From positions 62,001 through 126,000 of the forward strand of contig NZ_JAKCPW010000007.1 in the NCBI RefSeq assembly GCF_021440085.1: a stretch of DNA of 64,000 nucleotides, given 5' to 3'. Of the stretch, positions 26,862 to 36,166 are shown one piece after another. Source of the stretch: Dyadobacter sp. CY261 (GTDB lineage Bacteria > Bacteroidota > Bacteroidia > Cytophagales > Spirosomataceae). The notes under the pieces are model-generated. The model was not told the origin of the DNA. It was given only the letters and a program-made list of their open reading frames with translations, and made no database searches. The position numbers and the translations under genes were made by a program. How positions within the stretch are numbered: position 1 is the first letter of the stretch; every line of letters begins with the position of its first letter.

Positions 26862-27041
26862 TGCCGTCTTGAAATGCATGGCCATAAAATGTGGCGAATG
26901 GCTGCTCCATCGAATTGGGGTAGTCGTTCTTTTGTTTGGTTCTTAGTTAGGTCGATGGGGGTTTTTCGCTTAACTTTTCGTAATTTTCCAAACAATATAT
27001 TGTCTGCTGGTTACTTATTGGTTATTAGTTCTGTTTGAGAT

Positions 27042-27638
27042 TTGAGCGAGACATATTCGGATAGCGACAAATACCTGGTCCTCTCTGCCTCACAGGGCAG
27101 TCAGGCTGCTTTCGTCGCGCTTTTTTATCGTTACAAAAGCAAACTCTATGGCTACACGCTTCGGCTCACCGGCTCGGAAATGCTGGCCGAAGATATTGTG
27201 CAGGATGTTTTTATGAAACTTTGGGCGGATCACATCTCGCTGGCTTCGATCGACAATTTCGACAGCTACCTTTTTCGCATGTCCAAAAATCATGTGCTCA
27301 ACCACTTCAAACGAGTGGCGCATGAAACGGCCATTGTTTCGGAAATGTTCAGGAATGGGGAGCCGGGGAACAATAATGTACATGAAATGCTGGCCGCCAG
27401 AGAGGTTGAACAGGTTTTGCGGTCGGTGGTGGATACCTTGCCACCCCAGCAGCGGGCTGTGTATCGCCTGAGCCGAGAGGAGGAGAAAAGTCACGAAGAA
27501 ATCGCTGACCTGCTCAAAATATCCCCCAATACGGTCAAAAACCACATTGTACAGGCTATGGCGACCATCCGTACCCAACTCCGCCGCCATGCCGATTCGC
27601 TGCTTGTCGCCGCGATGCTGCTCTCACTGAAAAAATAA
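27042..27638 (+). CDS. ECF sigma factor of polysaccharide utilisation locus 1
   Basis: 198 residues. Region 2: AFVALFYRYKSKLYGYTLRL, then AEDIVQDVFMKLWAD and SYLFRMSKNHVLNHFKR. Region 4: LSREEEKSHEEIADLLKISP followed by NTVKNHIVQAM. This is the Bacteroidota-specific ECF group paired with FecR and SusC. There is no ATG near the beginning; TTG at 27042 is the best start and preserves the full region 2. It acts with the FecR-like anti-sigma factor downstream to switch on the SusC/SusD pair when the outer-membrane receptor is loaded. Confidence 0.9.
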   Translation: MSETYSDSDKYLVLSASQGSQAAFVALFYRYKSKLYGYTLRLTGSEMLAEDIVQDVFMKLWADHISLASIDNFDSYLFRMSKNHVLNHFKRVAHETAIVSEMFRNGEPGNNNVHEMLAAREVEQVLRSVVDTLPPQQRAVYRLSREEEKSHEEIADLLKISPNTVKNHIVQAMATIRTQLRRHADSLLVAAMLLSLKK

Positions 27639-27783
27639 ATCAAAAAATTTCCCCAATGACTAGTCCCTGGCCTTCCGCCAGTTGTCTTTTATTTGGCAAT
27701 CGAAAAAATTGCTTGCAACTGAATTAAAAGAATACCTGAATAGCCAAATTAAATAATGGCGGTGGGCGGAACTAAGAAATTTT

Positions 27784-28980
27784 ATGCTTGACGAGCGGAT
27801 CAAAAATTTAATAAAAAAACTGATCGACGGAACGTTGGACGCGCCGGAGAAACGGGAACTGGCTGAATGGGTTCGGCTGAACCCGGACGACGAGCGCTTT
27901 GTCCAGGCGCTGGAACATGCCTGGGAGCGGTTCGAGCCGGAGCAAGCCATGCCCGAAGCTGTCTCCGACCGTATCTTAGCCAATATTTTCCCGTCGGCCG
28001 ACACGGTTTGGGAGCAGGCAGACGAGGTGGGACAAAGAAGTGGTATTACTTGGTTGTGGCCGAAGCTGGTCGCCGCGGCATTGGTGATCGGCTTCGGCGT
28101 ATACTGGTGGGCGAGCTACCGCGGCAGCCGCGATGTGGTGCAGCAGGGGAGAGTCGCGAAAGTCCAGTTAGCCGACATCCCGCCCGGCGGTAACAGGGCG
28201 ATTCTCACGCTTGGCGACGGATCGAGCATTACCCTCGATAGCGCCGGCAACGGACTGCTCGCCAGCCAGGGCGGTACGAGCGTCACCCAGTCGGGAAAAG
28301 GGCAGCTGGTGTACAAATCCAGCGAGATTCCCGAAAACGAGCCGGTATTCAATACTGTTTCGACGCCCAAGGGCGGTCAGTTTCACATCGTATTACCCGA
28401 CGGGACCGGCGTATGGCTCAATGCGGCTTCCAGCCTGCGCTTCCCGACAGCATTCTCCGGCAAGCAGCGAAATGTGGAGGTTACCGGAGAGGTATATTTC
28501 GAGGTAGCGCACAACCGGCAAATGCCTTTTGTCGTAAAAAATGGGGCTACGGAGATCGTCGTGCTCGGGACGCACTTCAATGTAATGGCCTATGACGACG
28601 AGAAGATCATGCGGACGACATTATTCGAAGGCGCTGTGAAAGTGACACACGACGGGCGGGAAGCAATGCTCGCACCCGGCCAGCAGGCGCGGATCAGCGC
28701 GGCCACGGGTAGCGTGCGCGTCGTGGATGATGTGAATATGGAAAAGGAGCTTTCGTGGAAGAACGGCTATTTCCAGTTTGAAGACGAGAGCCTGGAAAGC
28801 ATTATGCGGCAGGTTTCGCGCTGGTATGATGTGCGGGTGCGATACGAGGGCAATAGCCGGGGTGAGAACTTCACGGGGCGGCTCCCGCGCAACTCCAATG
28901 TATCGGCTGTGATGAAAATTCTCTCGCTGAGCGGGGTGAAATTCAGAATTGAAGACAACACCATTATTGTAACACCATAA
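27784..28980 (+). CDS. FecR-family anti-sigma factor, locus 1
   Basis: 398 residues. The cytoplasmic N-terminus (~1-65) binds the sigma factor. One membrane span lies at ~90-111 (WPKLVAAALVIGFGVYWWAS). The periplasmic part holds the FecR domain (~185-285; GGQFHIVLPDGTGVWLNAAS, VEVTGEVYFEVAHN, PFVVKNG) and the C-terminal domain usual in Bacteroidota FecR proteins (~320-395; FEDESLESIMRQVSRWYDV). It relays a signal from the STN domain of SusC to the ECF factor. It lies between sigma and susC on the same strand; its 3' flank holds the predicted antisense RNA terminator. Confidence 0.92.
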   Translation: MLDERIKNLIKKLIDGTLDAPEKRELAEWVRLNPDDERFVQALEHAWERFEPEQAMPEAVSDRILANIFPSADTVWEQADEVGQRSGITWLWPKLVAAALVIGFGVYWWASYRGSRDVVQQGRVAKVQLADIPPGGNRAILTLGDGSSITLDSAGNGLLASQGGTSVTQSGKGQLVYKSSEIPENEPVFNTVSTPKGGQFHIVLPDGTGVWLNAASSLRFPTAFSGKQRNVEVTGEVYFEVAHNRQMPFVVKNGATEIVVLGTHFNVMAYDDEKIMRTTLFEGAVKVTHDGREAMLAPGQQARISAATGSVRVVDDVNMEKELSWKNGYFQFEDESLESIMRQVSRWYDVRVRYEGNSRGENFTGRLPRNSNVSAVMKILSLSGVKFRIEDNTIIVTP

Positions 28981-29027
28981 CCCCTCTGCCTATGACCGAA
29001 TAGCGACTTTCTCCGCCGGCCTCTGGT

Positions 29028-29114
29028 AAAAAAAGATCGGGAACGTTGCAACCGCTCCCGATCCTGCAAGAGCCCGGCACTTGTAAACAATGTCCTACTG
29101 TTTAGTACCAACTC
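29028..29114 (-). ncRNA. Predicted antisense small RNA in the susC leader, copy 1
   Basis: On the minus strand there is a complete promoter: TTTG (29149-29152), 20 bases, TACTTTTG (29121-29128), overlapping the susC start codon. Transcription should begin near 29114. It meets a perfect 8-bp hairpin, GATCGGGA/TCCCGATC (29035-29042 and 29056-29063), followed by seven U residues (29034-29028), a textbook Rho-independent terminator. The product would be about 87 nt and complementary to the susC leader. An upstream stem (29084-29089 with 29099-29104) would give a 5' hairpin. The same layout recurs at 59055-59141. The DonS-type cis-antisense RNAs of Bacteroides work at the same place; the link is inference. 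Confidence 0.6.
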
Positions 29115-29127
29115 TCAAGACAAAAGT

Positions 29128-32100
29128 ATGAACCACAACTCTTTTATCCAAAAGGGGATAAGGCCCTCGTATGCCCATGAAGGACCTCCCTGCTCTCCCT
29201 TTTTCAGGGCCATTCGGATTATGAAACTGATCTTTATGATATCGCTCGCATTCTGCATGCAGGTAAGCGCCAGCAGCTTTTCGCAGAAGATCACCATTCT
29301 GGCGAAGAATGCGCCGCTGGAAAAGGTATTGAAGGAAATTGAAAAACAGAGCGGCTACTCGTTCTGGTACAAGACCGAGCTGATCCGGAAATCGGAAAAG
29401 GTGACGGTTTCCATGCGGGAAAGCTCGCTCGAAGAAGTGCTGGCCAAATGCCTGGTGAACCAACCGCTGGAATATTCGATCGTGGACAAGACGGTGGTTT
29501 TGCAGGCCAAAAAGTTGCCGAAGCCTACGCTACCGGTACGTATTCTGGAAATTATTAAAGGCCAGGTGCTGGGCCCGGACGGCAAACCGCTTATCGGAGT
29601 GACGGTAGTTGTGAAAGCCAGCAAAATGGGTACAACCACGGATACCGACGGTCAGTTTGAGATCAATGCCGGTACCGACGACGTGCTCGTATTTTCCTAC
29701 ATCGGCTTCACGACCAAGGAAGTGCCCGTGGGGAAGCAGACGAGTTTTGCCGTGACATTGACCGAAAGCAATACGACATTGGGTGAAGTGGCGGTAATCG
29801 GTTATGGAACGCAATCGCGTAAGACACTGACCAGTGCGGTGAGCACCGTGAAGTCGGAGGAGTTGAACAAGGGCGCCATCACCGATGTAGGCCAGCTTTT
29901 ACAAGGAAAAGTGGCGGGTTTGAACATTACAGCCAGCGGAGACCCCAACAAACCGGCAGCCGTAGTGCTCCGTGGTGCGTCGACCATCAACAGTTCGCAA
30001 GGCCCGTTCTACGTAATCGATAACGTGCCGGGCGCGGACATCGCTACCATTGCGCCGGATGACATCGCCTCTATCGACGTTCTCAAAGACGCGGCGGCAA
30101 CAGCTATTTACGGTAACCGGGCCGCTAATGGGGTAATCATGGTGACCACCAAGCGTGGCAAAAAGGGCGATTTGAAGATTTCCTACAATGGTTTTGTAGG
30201 CATTGAAAAGGTTTCCAATAAGCTCGAAATGATGACTGGTAGGCAACTGCGCTCGTTTCTCGACGAGAATGGAATCGGCCTTTCACCCAAAGACGACCTC
30301 GGAGCCGATACAGATTGGCAGTCGGCCATTCAACGGAAAACGGCGGTTTCTACCAACCATAACCTCTCGTTCAGCGGTGGAACGGAGAGGAGTACTTACA
30401 GCGCGAGCCTGAACTATGTCGATAAGCAGGGTATCTTGCTCAACAGTTCGTTGCAGCGGGTGATCGGTCGGCTGGCCGTTGAGCAATATGCGTTCAAGGA
30501 CAAATTGAAGCTTGGGCTTACGGTCACCAACTCCAGTAGCACCGCGAAAGACATTCCTTTCCGCAACACGGTATTGTTGCAATCGGCCTTGTACCTGCCT
30601 GTATCGCCCGTGAGGAACGCGGACGGCACCTGGTTCGAAAACCTGGAACACACCGATTACTACAATCCGGTGGCGATGCTCAACAACAGCGAGTCTAAGA
30701 CAAAGACCAACAACCTGACAGGAAGCTTCACCTCGCAGGTAAAACTTCCCTTCGGATTGACCTACGACCTGAATTTTTCCTACCTGAACACCACATCGCT
30801 GGGAGGTACCTACTATAACAAGTATTTTACCAGTCACTACAACAACATGTACGACAATCCCGAGCCGGGACTGGGATACCACTCCCAGCAGTCGTTCGGG
30901 ACCAATGGACAGGCGGGCAGGACTTCCTACCGCAATTCGAGCAAGATCCTGGAAACATTCCTGACCTGGAACCGGGATTTCGGCGACCATAACATCAATG
31001 CGGTGGTAGGTTATTCGTGGCAGGACTATATAATCGGTGAAGGGTTTCAGGTGACGACGAGCAACCTGCCGGTAGACAACATCGGTTACAACAACCTAGC
31101 GCTGAGCAATCCGTACGGCATTTCAGGCTTTCAGGTCGGTTTCGGGCCTGACGGTATTTACCAGCAAACCCGCCTGATATCGGACTTCGCGCGTTTTAAT
31201 TACAATTATAAAGACAAATACCTTGTGCAGGGCTCGGTCCGCAGGGATGGCAGCTCGGTGTTCGGGGCGAATAACCAATGGGGCTACTTCCCATCCGCTG
31301 GTGTGGCCTGGCGGGTGACAGAGGAGGACTTCATGGCCAGCCAGAAACTCTTTACGGAACTGAAACTGCGCGCCAGCTACGGCGTAACGGGTAATGCCAC
31401 CGGCTTCGGTGCCTACACCACGCAGTTCCTTTCGGGCAGTCTTGGGACCTACTACTATCAGGGCGCACTTACCGCGGCACTGGGACCCACTCAGGCGGCA
31501 AACCCGGATTTAAAGTGGGAAAAGACAGCCACCAGCAACCTGGGGATCGATTTCGCATTGCTAGGCGGCAAACTGAGCGGTACCCTCGAACTGTACAACA
31601 AGAACACCACCGGGATGATCTATTCCTACAATGTGGATCCGATCCTGGTTCCTACCGGCAAGATCACCACCAATGGCGGCAGTATCAGTAACAAAGGTAT
31701 CGAGCTGAATATCAATGCCAGCATTGTAAACAAAAACAGTTTCAGCTGGAACACCGGCCTGAACCTGGCGCATAACAAGAATACTGTTACCAGTCTTTCC
31801 AACCCGCTTTTTGCGGGTGGTGATTCGGTACTGCTGGCTTATCCGGAAGGTTTGGGGCAATCGAGTCACTCGCTGGAAATCCTGAAAGCCGGCAAGCCAT
31901 TGGGCCAGTTCTTTTCGCTGCAATATGCAGGCAAGAATGCGGCGGGCGTATCGCAATATGTGGGCGGCGACGGTAATCTGACCACCACGCCAATCATCGG
32001 GGTGGACTACAAATACATCGGCAACGCACAGCCAAAGCTACTGGCCGGGTGGACCAACAATTTTAAATACAAGAATTTCGATCTGAATGTGTTCCTCCGC

Positions 32101-32481
32101 GGTGCGTTCGGCAACAAGATCTTCAACGCGACCCGCGCCGACCTTTACCGCCCGAACACCGCTCAGTACACCAACATCCTGGCCGACGCCGGGGGCGAGT
32201 CTATGGCCGATTTCAACTCGTACCTTTACTCTTCGCGGTTTGTGGAAAGCGGAAGTTACCTGCGTTTCGACAATGCGACTTTGGCCTACAACTTCAAAAA
32301 CCTCGGCCCGTCACTCAAAAACCTGCGCGTGTATACATCTGTGAACAACCTGTTCGTGATCACTGGCTATAAGGGTGTCGATCCGGAGATTAACCAGGGC
32401 GGTATTGCACCGGGGGTGGATTACAACAATTTCTATCCCAAAACCCGGACTTTCCTGCTAGGCGTAAATGTGTCATTCTGA
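29128..32481 (+). CDS. SusC/RagA-family TonB-linked outer-membrane receptor with STN domain, locus 1
   Basis: 1117 residues. The start at 29128 has the same context (AAAAGTATGAA) as the second SusC gene of the window, but an ATG at 29221 just before the hydrophobic signal (MKLIFMISLAFCMQVSASSF) is also possible. Domains: STN signalling domain (~55-130), carboxypeptidase-regulatory-like sandwich (~145-220), plug (~225-345; VAVIGYGTQSRKTLTSAVS, VIDNVPGADIATIAPDD, AIYGNRAANGVIMVTTKRG) and a 22-strand barrel to the end (LLGVNVSF). It imports oligosaccharides with SusD, powered by TonB. The STN domain lets it report ligand to FecR. Confidence 0.95.
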   Translation: MNHNSFIQKGIRPSYAHEGPPCSPFFRAIRIMKLIFMISLAFCMQVSASSFSQKITILAKNAPLEKVLKEIEKQSGYSFWYKTELIRKSEKVTVSMRESSLEEVLAKCLVNQPLEYSIVDKTVVLQAKKLPKPTLPVRILEIIKGQVLGPDGKPLIGVTVVVKASKMGTTTDTDGQFEINAGTDDVLVFSYIGFTTKEVPVGKQTSFAVTLTESNTTLGEVAVIGYGTQSRKTLTSAVSTVKSEELNKGAITDVGQLLQGKVAGLNITASGDPNKPAAVVLRGASTINSSQGPFYVIDNVPGADIATIAPDDIASIDVLKDAAATAIYGNRAANGVIMVTTKRGKKGDLKISYNGFVGIEKVSNKLEMMTGRQLRSFLDENGIGLSPKDDLGADTDWQSAIQRKTAVSTNHNLSFSGGTERSTYSASLNYVDKQGILLNSSLQRVIGRLAVEQYAFKDKLKLGLTVTNSSSTAKDIPFRNTVLLQSALYLPVSPVRNADGTWFENLEHTDYYNPVAMLNNSESKTKTNNLTGSFTSQVKLPFGLTYDLNFSYLNTTSLGGTYYNKYFTSHYNNMYDNPEPGLGYHSQQSFGTNGQAGRTSYRNSSKILETFLTWNRDFGDHNINAVVGYSWQDYIIGEGFQVTTSNLPVDNIGYNNLALSNPYGISGFQVGFGPDGIYQQTRLISDFARFNYNYKDKYLVQGSVRRDGSSVFGANNQWGYFPSAGVAWRVTEEDFMASQKLFTELKLRASYGVTGNATGFGAYTTQFLSGSLGTYYYQGALTAALGPTQAANPDLKWEKTATSNLGIDFALLGGKLSGTLELYNKNTTGMIYSYNVDPILVPTGKITTNGGSISNKGIELNINASIVNKNSFSWNTGLNLAHNKNTVTSLSNPLFAGGDSVLLAYPEGLGQSSHSLEILKAGKPLGQFFSLQYAGKNAAGVSQYVGGDGNLTTTPIIGVDYKYIGNAQPKLLAGWTNNFKYKNFDLNVFLRGAFGNKIFNATRADLYRPNTAQYTNILADAGGESMADFNSYLYSSRFVESGSYLRFDNATLAYNFKNLGPSLKNLRVYTSVNNLFVITGYKGVDPEINQGGIAPGVDYNNFYPKTRTFLLGVNVSF

Positions 32482-32499
32482 TTTAAAATGCGAGTTATC

Positions 32500-34110
32500 A
32501 TGAAAAGATCTTATATCAAATCCATTTGCTCCGTCATGGCCCTCGGAACCCTTTTCGCCTGTCATGACCTGGATGTTCCTGTTACTTCCGAGCTTACACC
32601 CGAAGTTTTTCCGACCACGGATGCACAGTTTGTGAGCGCTGCCGGTCCTGCCTATGTGGCCCTGCGCGGTAATATTTCCGTCGAGTATTTCCATTTGCAA
32701 ACCCTCACGACCGATGAAGCCATTTTTCCTGCCAAAGGCGGTAACTGGTATAATGGGGCGGAGTTTAAAGACCTGCATTACCATACCTGGACCAAAGATC
32801 ACAGTACCGTGAACGGTAACTGGGTTTGGCTGAGTACGATTATAGGGACTGTCAACCAATCGCTTTCGATCCTCGGCAATAACATGCCCGAAGGTGCTTC
32901 CAAAAAGCAAATGCTGGCAGAGCTGAGAATGGTGCGGGCGCTGGCCTATTTCTGGATGATGGACAGCTTTGGCAATATTCCCATCATTACTGAATATGGC
33001 GATTACAGCCCGCATCCGAATGTGCCTCGCGCCGAAGTTTTTACATTTGTAGAAGGCGAAATCAAAGCCGCATTGCCCGACTTGAGTGAAACCGTGGACG
33101 TGTCGACTTACGGCAGGCCTACGAAGTACCTGGCGCACGCATTGCTGGCGAAAATGTACCTGAACGCGGAGATCTACACGGGTACCAACCGCAACAACGA
33201 CTGTATCGCTGCCTGTGACGCGATCATCAGCTCCGGCAAGTTTGCATTGGAACCGTCCGCTTCCTACCTGCAAATGTTCTACCCCAACAACGGGCCGCAA
33301 ATGAAGGAATTCATCTTCGCGGTCGCGTTCGATGCGACGGCAACCAACAGTTTCCCGTTCCGTGCTACGAACTTGCATTCACGCTACGATATTCCGCGCG
33401 GGCTGGTGGCTAAGTACAAAATGCCGTTTACGCCGGATGCGGCTGTTTCCACGCTGCCTGAATTTTACAAGCATTTCAACAATGCCGGCGACATCCGTAA
33501 CAAGGAATGGCTCACAGGGCCACAGTACTTTGCCGACGGCTCGCCGGTGATGGTGACCACTACCAAGAAGGGGTACGACCAATTCTATGCAGGCTCTGAC
33601 CCGTCGGCGCCACTTACGTACCAGGTAAACATTACTCCGGAGGTAAAGCTGCGTCAGGACGTAGCATCATTTGACGTGGGTAATGACGAATTGGCCTGGA
33701 ACATGGGTTACCGGAACATCAAGTTCTACCCCGACGCTTCTTCGCTTAACCGTAACCAGAACAACGATGTGCCGATTTTCCGCTACGCAGACGCCCTTCT
33801 GATGAAAGCCGAGGCCATTCAGCGCGGCGGATCACCTACGTTGGGAGCGACTGCGCTGGGACTGGTGAACACCGTGCGCACGACGCGCGGAGCGGCCGCA
33901 CTTACGGGCCTTACGCTGGAAAACGTTTACGAAGAACGTATCCGGGAATTCGCTTCCGAAATGTGGCACCGCAACGATATGATCCGGTACGGCAAGTATG
34001 AAGGCAAATGGGGCTTCAAAACCGATTCGGATATAAACAAGCGCATTTTTCCAATCCCCAACTCGGCGATGCTGCTTAACCCGGCGCTGGTTCAAAACCC
34101 GGGGTATTGA
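32500..34110 (+). CDS. SusD/RagB-family glycan-binding lipoprotein, locus 1
   Basis: 536 residues from the ATG at 32500 (an ATG four codons upstream at 32488 is equally possible). The signal peptide ends at a lipobox (SVMALGTLFAC), so the mature protein is a lipoprotein. The SusD core includes FFPTTDAQF-like N-terminal motif (FPTTDAQFVSAAGPAYVALR), AELRMVRALAYFWMMDSFGN and the C-terminal RIREFASEMWHRNDMIRYGK ... FPIPNSAMLLNP. It is the lid of the SusC channel and binds the glycan at the surface. It begins within 20 bases of the SusC stop and ends the locus before a hairpin. Confidence 0.93.
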   Translation: MKRSYIKSICSVMALGTLFACHDLDVPVTSELTPEVFPTTDAQFVSAAGPAYVALRGNISVEYFHLQTLTTDEAIFPAKGGNWYNGAEFKDLHYHTWTKDHSTVNGNWVWLSTIIGTVNQSLSILGNNMPEGASKKQMLAELRMVRALAYFWMMDSFGNIPIITEYGDYSPHPNVPRAEVFTFVEGEIKAALPDLSETVDVSTYGRPTKYLAHALLAKMYLNAEIYTGTNRNNDCIAACDAIISSGKFALEPSASYLQMFYPNNGPQMKEFIFAVAFDATATNSFPFRATNLHSRYDIPRGLVAKYKMPFTPDAAVSTLPEFYKHFNNAGDIRNKEWLTGPQYFADGSPVMVTTTKKGYDQFYAGSDPSAPLTYQVNITPEVKLRQDVASFDVGNDELAWNMGYRNIKFYPDASSLNRNQNNDVPIFRYADALLMKAEAIQRGGSPTLGATALGLVNTVRTTRGAAALTGLTLENVYEERIREFASEMWHRNDMIRYGKYEGKWGFKTDSDINKRIFPIPNSAMLLNPALVQNPGY

Positions 34111-34127
34111 AACTGACGCATTGCTGT

Positions 34128-34162
34128 GAACGTCTCCGCGCCATACGCGTGCGGAGACGTTC
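34128..34162 (+). terminator. 12-bp hairpin after SusD
   Basis: GAACGTCTCCGC (34128-34139) and GCGGAGACGTTC (34151-34162) are exact complements with an 11-base loop, 18 bases after the susD stop. There is no T-tract, so it may act as an mRNA-stabilising or Rho-assisted end rather than a classical terminator. Confidence 0.6.
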
Positions 34163-34216
34163 GCCTGAGTTGATGACGCGTAGCGTATGCCAGGCTGGCC
34201 TGGTGGAAGTGCTTCA

Positions 34217-35047
34217 TCAGTTGGGGCTGTTCAGTTTCCTGTATGCCGCAAATTGAGTTGGAGCAATCCCGTACTTTTTTTTAAATGCAAAAGAAAAATG
34301 AGAGAGATCTTCAAAACCTACTTCGAGGTACACCTCTGTGGGTCTTTTCTTCTTTTCCGCAAGCTGATAATAAGCCAGTTCCAGCCTTTTTTCTGTTAGC
34401 CATTTCTGTGGCGTCGCATTAAAAAGTTTCCTGAAATCCCTGTTAAATGTCGACAAACTCCGGCCGGTTAAATAACCTAACTTTTCCATCGGCATATTGA
34501 ACATAAAATTTCGCTGCATAAAATCGATCAGATCAATTTTCCCGGGTTCATCAAAGTTTGCCAGCACGCTGTCAACTGTCTTGTCAATTTCCCTAAGGAT
34601 TGTAATTGCTTCGGTAATTTTCAGTGTGGCGATGCTCTCGGGAAATTCGCCACTCACATCAAAATACGGTATTAATGAAGTTAGGCAGCTTTCCAGAAGT
34701 GGATGATTGGTAAAACTGAAAATTTTTGGCTCTGCACTACTTTTGGGGCTTACATCTATTTTTTCGTAAAACCGTTTCAGCCGCTCGGTAGATAAATGCA
34801 TGACCACTGTTTTGTGAGGCTGTCCGTTTTTGGGATAATTAACAATGGTCGCCAGCTGGTTTCTGGGAATCAAAAATATGTCGCCTGTTTTAAAATAAGA
34901 GGTTGCGTGTGCCTGTATGATCTTGGTCTCACCGGAAATAAACCAGATAAGCATGTGATCGTCGAAAATCAGGTCGGATTTAAAAAGCTTATCCTCATAG
35001 CTGGAAAGCTTGATCTCTTTGGTTAGATATTTTGAAATGTGGTCCAT
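34217..35047 (-). CDS. AraC-family transcriptional regulator
   Basis: 276 residues. The N-terminal ~160 residues form a cupin-like sensor domain (HATSYFKTGDIFLIPRNQLA). The C-terminus is an AraC DNA-binding domain with two helix-turn-helices (MEKLGYLTGRSLSTFNRDF; PTEVYLEVGFEDLSHFSFAF, KKYGIAPTQF). It lies 8 bases downstream of the SDR gene and in the same direction, so the regulator is made from the operon it probably controls. A pair of direct repeats in front of the SDR promoter (36129-36166) is its likely binding site. Confidence 0.9.
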   Translation of the reverse strand: MDHISKYLTKEIKLSSYEDKLFKSDLIFDDHMLIWFISGETKIIQAHATSYFKTGDIFLIPRNQLATIVNYPKNGQPHKTVVMHLSTERLKRFYEKIDVSPKSSAEPKIFSFTNHPLLESCLTSLIPYFDVSGEFPESIATLKITEAITILREIDKTVDSVLANFDEPGKIDLIDFMQRNFMFNMPMEKLGYLTGRSLSTFNRDFRKLFNATPQKWLTEKRLELAYYQLAEKKKRPTEVYLEVGFEDLSHFSFAFKKKYGIAPTQFAAYRKLNSPN

Positions 35048-35055
35048 GTGATTGG

Positions 35056-36072
35056 CTACAAGATACCGTTTTCGTCTGCACGTTCAAATGTAATGCCGGT
35101 TATTTGTTCGCTCCACCTCCATAGGTTCTTCGCATTAATCTCGTCCAGTGAATAGGGTTTCACACCGTGCTGTCCCCCTTCGCTTCCCAGGCTCAGCTCA
35201 GCCACATCCGCATCTTCACAATAAACACCACCGATATTGCCGAGCATCGGGCTGGTAGCGCACCAAACCGTAGTGGCTGCCCCCTGGGGGATCGTTTTTA
35301 AAGATGCTAATACTTCTGGCAAGAGATTACCTTCTGAATCCACAAAGCCCATTTGCTGAAAAAGTTCCAGTGACGCTTCTCTGCCCAGTTCGGTCCCGTG
35401 TATGGAGCCTGGATGCAACGAGTATGTTCTTATATTGAACTGTTTACCAATGCGATCCAGCTCAACGGAAAACAAATTGCTTGCTGTTTTAGATTGTCCG
35501 TAAGCTTGCAATGTTTGGTACTCACGGTGCAGAAAATTGGGGTCTTCGAAGTTGAATGGGGCCATTTGGTGGCCGAGCGAAGATACATTGATAACCCGCG
35601 CGCCATTAGCCTTTTTCAGCGCAGGCCATAAACGGGCGGTAAGCTGAAATTGACCCAAGTAATTGGTGGCCAACTGCGATTCGATACCACGACCATCCCT
35701 GCGCAAAGGCACCCACATGATGCCCGCATTGTTAATCAGCAAATGTAGTGGCCGGCCTGTTGCGAGAAAAGATTCGGCAAATGCATCAATAGAAGCAGGG
35801 TCCATGAAATCAATTTTCCCCAATTCCACATTCGGAATTCCTTCCAGATGTTTCCGTGCCTTTTCTATGTCCCTGCCAGCAGCGATCACAGTAGCCCCGG
35901 CTGCGGCCAAAACCTTTGTGGTCTCTAAGCCAATGCCTGCATTTCCGCCGGTCACGATCGCGATTTTTCCGGTAAGGTCAACCCCCGTGATCACATCACC
36001 AGCTGTGGATGTAGCGTCGAACCCAGAACCTATCGGCTGCTGTAAGGCTCCCTGATAATTGTTTTGTCCCAT
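35056..36072 (-). CDS. Short-chain dehydrogenase/reductase (SDR)
   Basis: 338 residues. The cofactor-binding motif is TGGNAGIG in a Rossmann opening (KIAIVTGGNAGIGLETTKVL). NNAGIMW and the catalytic YGQSK (Tyr and Lys) with an upstream Ser in INVSSLGHQ complete the classical SDR active site. It is longer than the usual ~250 residues because of a ~30-residue N-terminal lead (NNYQGALQQPIGSGFDATST) and a C-terminal extension, as in WW-domain-oxidoreductase/retinol-dehydrogenase-like members. Substrate unknown. It is first in an operon with the AraC regulator. Confidence 0.88.
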   Translation of the reverse strand: MGQNNYQGALQQPIGSGFDATSTAGDVITGVDLTGKIAIVTGGNAGIGLETTKVLAAAGATVIAAGRDIEKARKHLEGIPNVELGKIDFMDPASIDAFAESFLATGRPLHLLINNAGIMWVPLRRDGRGIESQLATNYLGQFQLTARLWPALKKANGARVINVSSLGHQMAPFNFEDPNFLHREYQTLQAYGQSKTASNLFSVELDRIGKQFNIRTYSLHPGSIHGTELGREASLELFQQMGFVDSEGNLLPEVLASLKTIPQGAATTVWCATSPMLGNIGGVYCEDADVAELSLGSEGGQHGVKPYSLDEINAKNLWRWSEQITGITFERADENGIL

Positions 36073-36099
36073 GTCATTTTATAGTTAAATATGATAGGA

Positions 36100-36166
36100 C
36101 AAAACTACCTGGTCATTGGCGCAGCCGCTTTGTTCAAAACGTCAATTTCCTTTGTTTAAAATGTCA
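36100..36166 (-). promoter_or_regulatory. SDR/AraC promoter with 22-bp-spaced direct repeats
   Basis: On the minus strand TAGTTTTG (36100-36107) is a perfect -7 box 28 bases before the SDR ATG. No TTTG box is found at the -33 distance. Two 16-base direct repeats, TGACATTTTAAACAAA (36151-36166) and TGACGTTTTGAACAAA (36129-36144), lie just upstream, 14 of 16 identical and 22 bases apart (two helix turns). That is the layout of AraC-family activator half-sites at a promoter with a weak -33 region. Confidence 0.6.

Noticed and set aside
26972-27006. Possible ECF promoter before the locus 1 sigma gene (AACTTTT and TGTCTG)
   Set aside because: The distance between the boxes is about 25 bases, far beyond the 15-17 expected.
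30283-30990. 235-codon minus-strand frame inside SusC locus 1
   Set aside because: It lies wholly opposite a well-supported SusC gene and has no recognisable domain or start.
32473-33378. 301-codon minus-strand frame opposite SusD locus 1
   Set aside because: Antisense shadow of a conserved SusD gene; composition is unlike a real protein.
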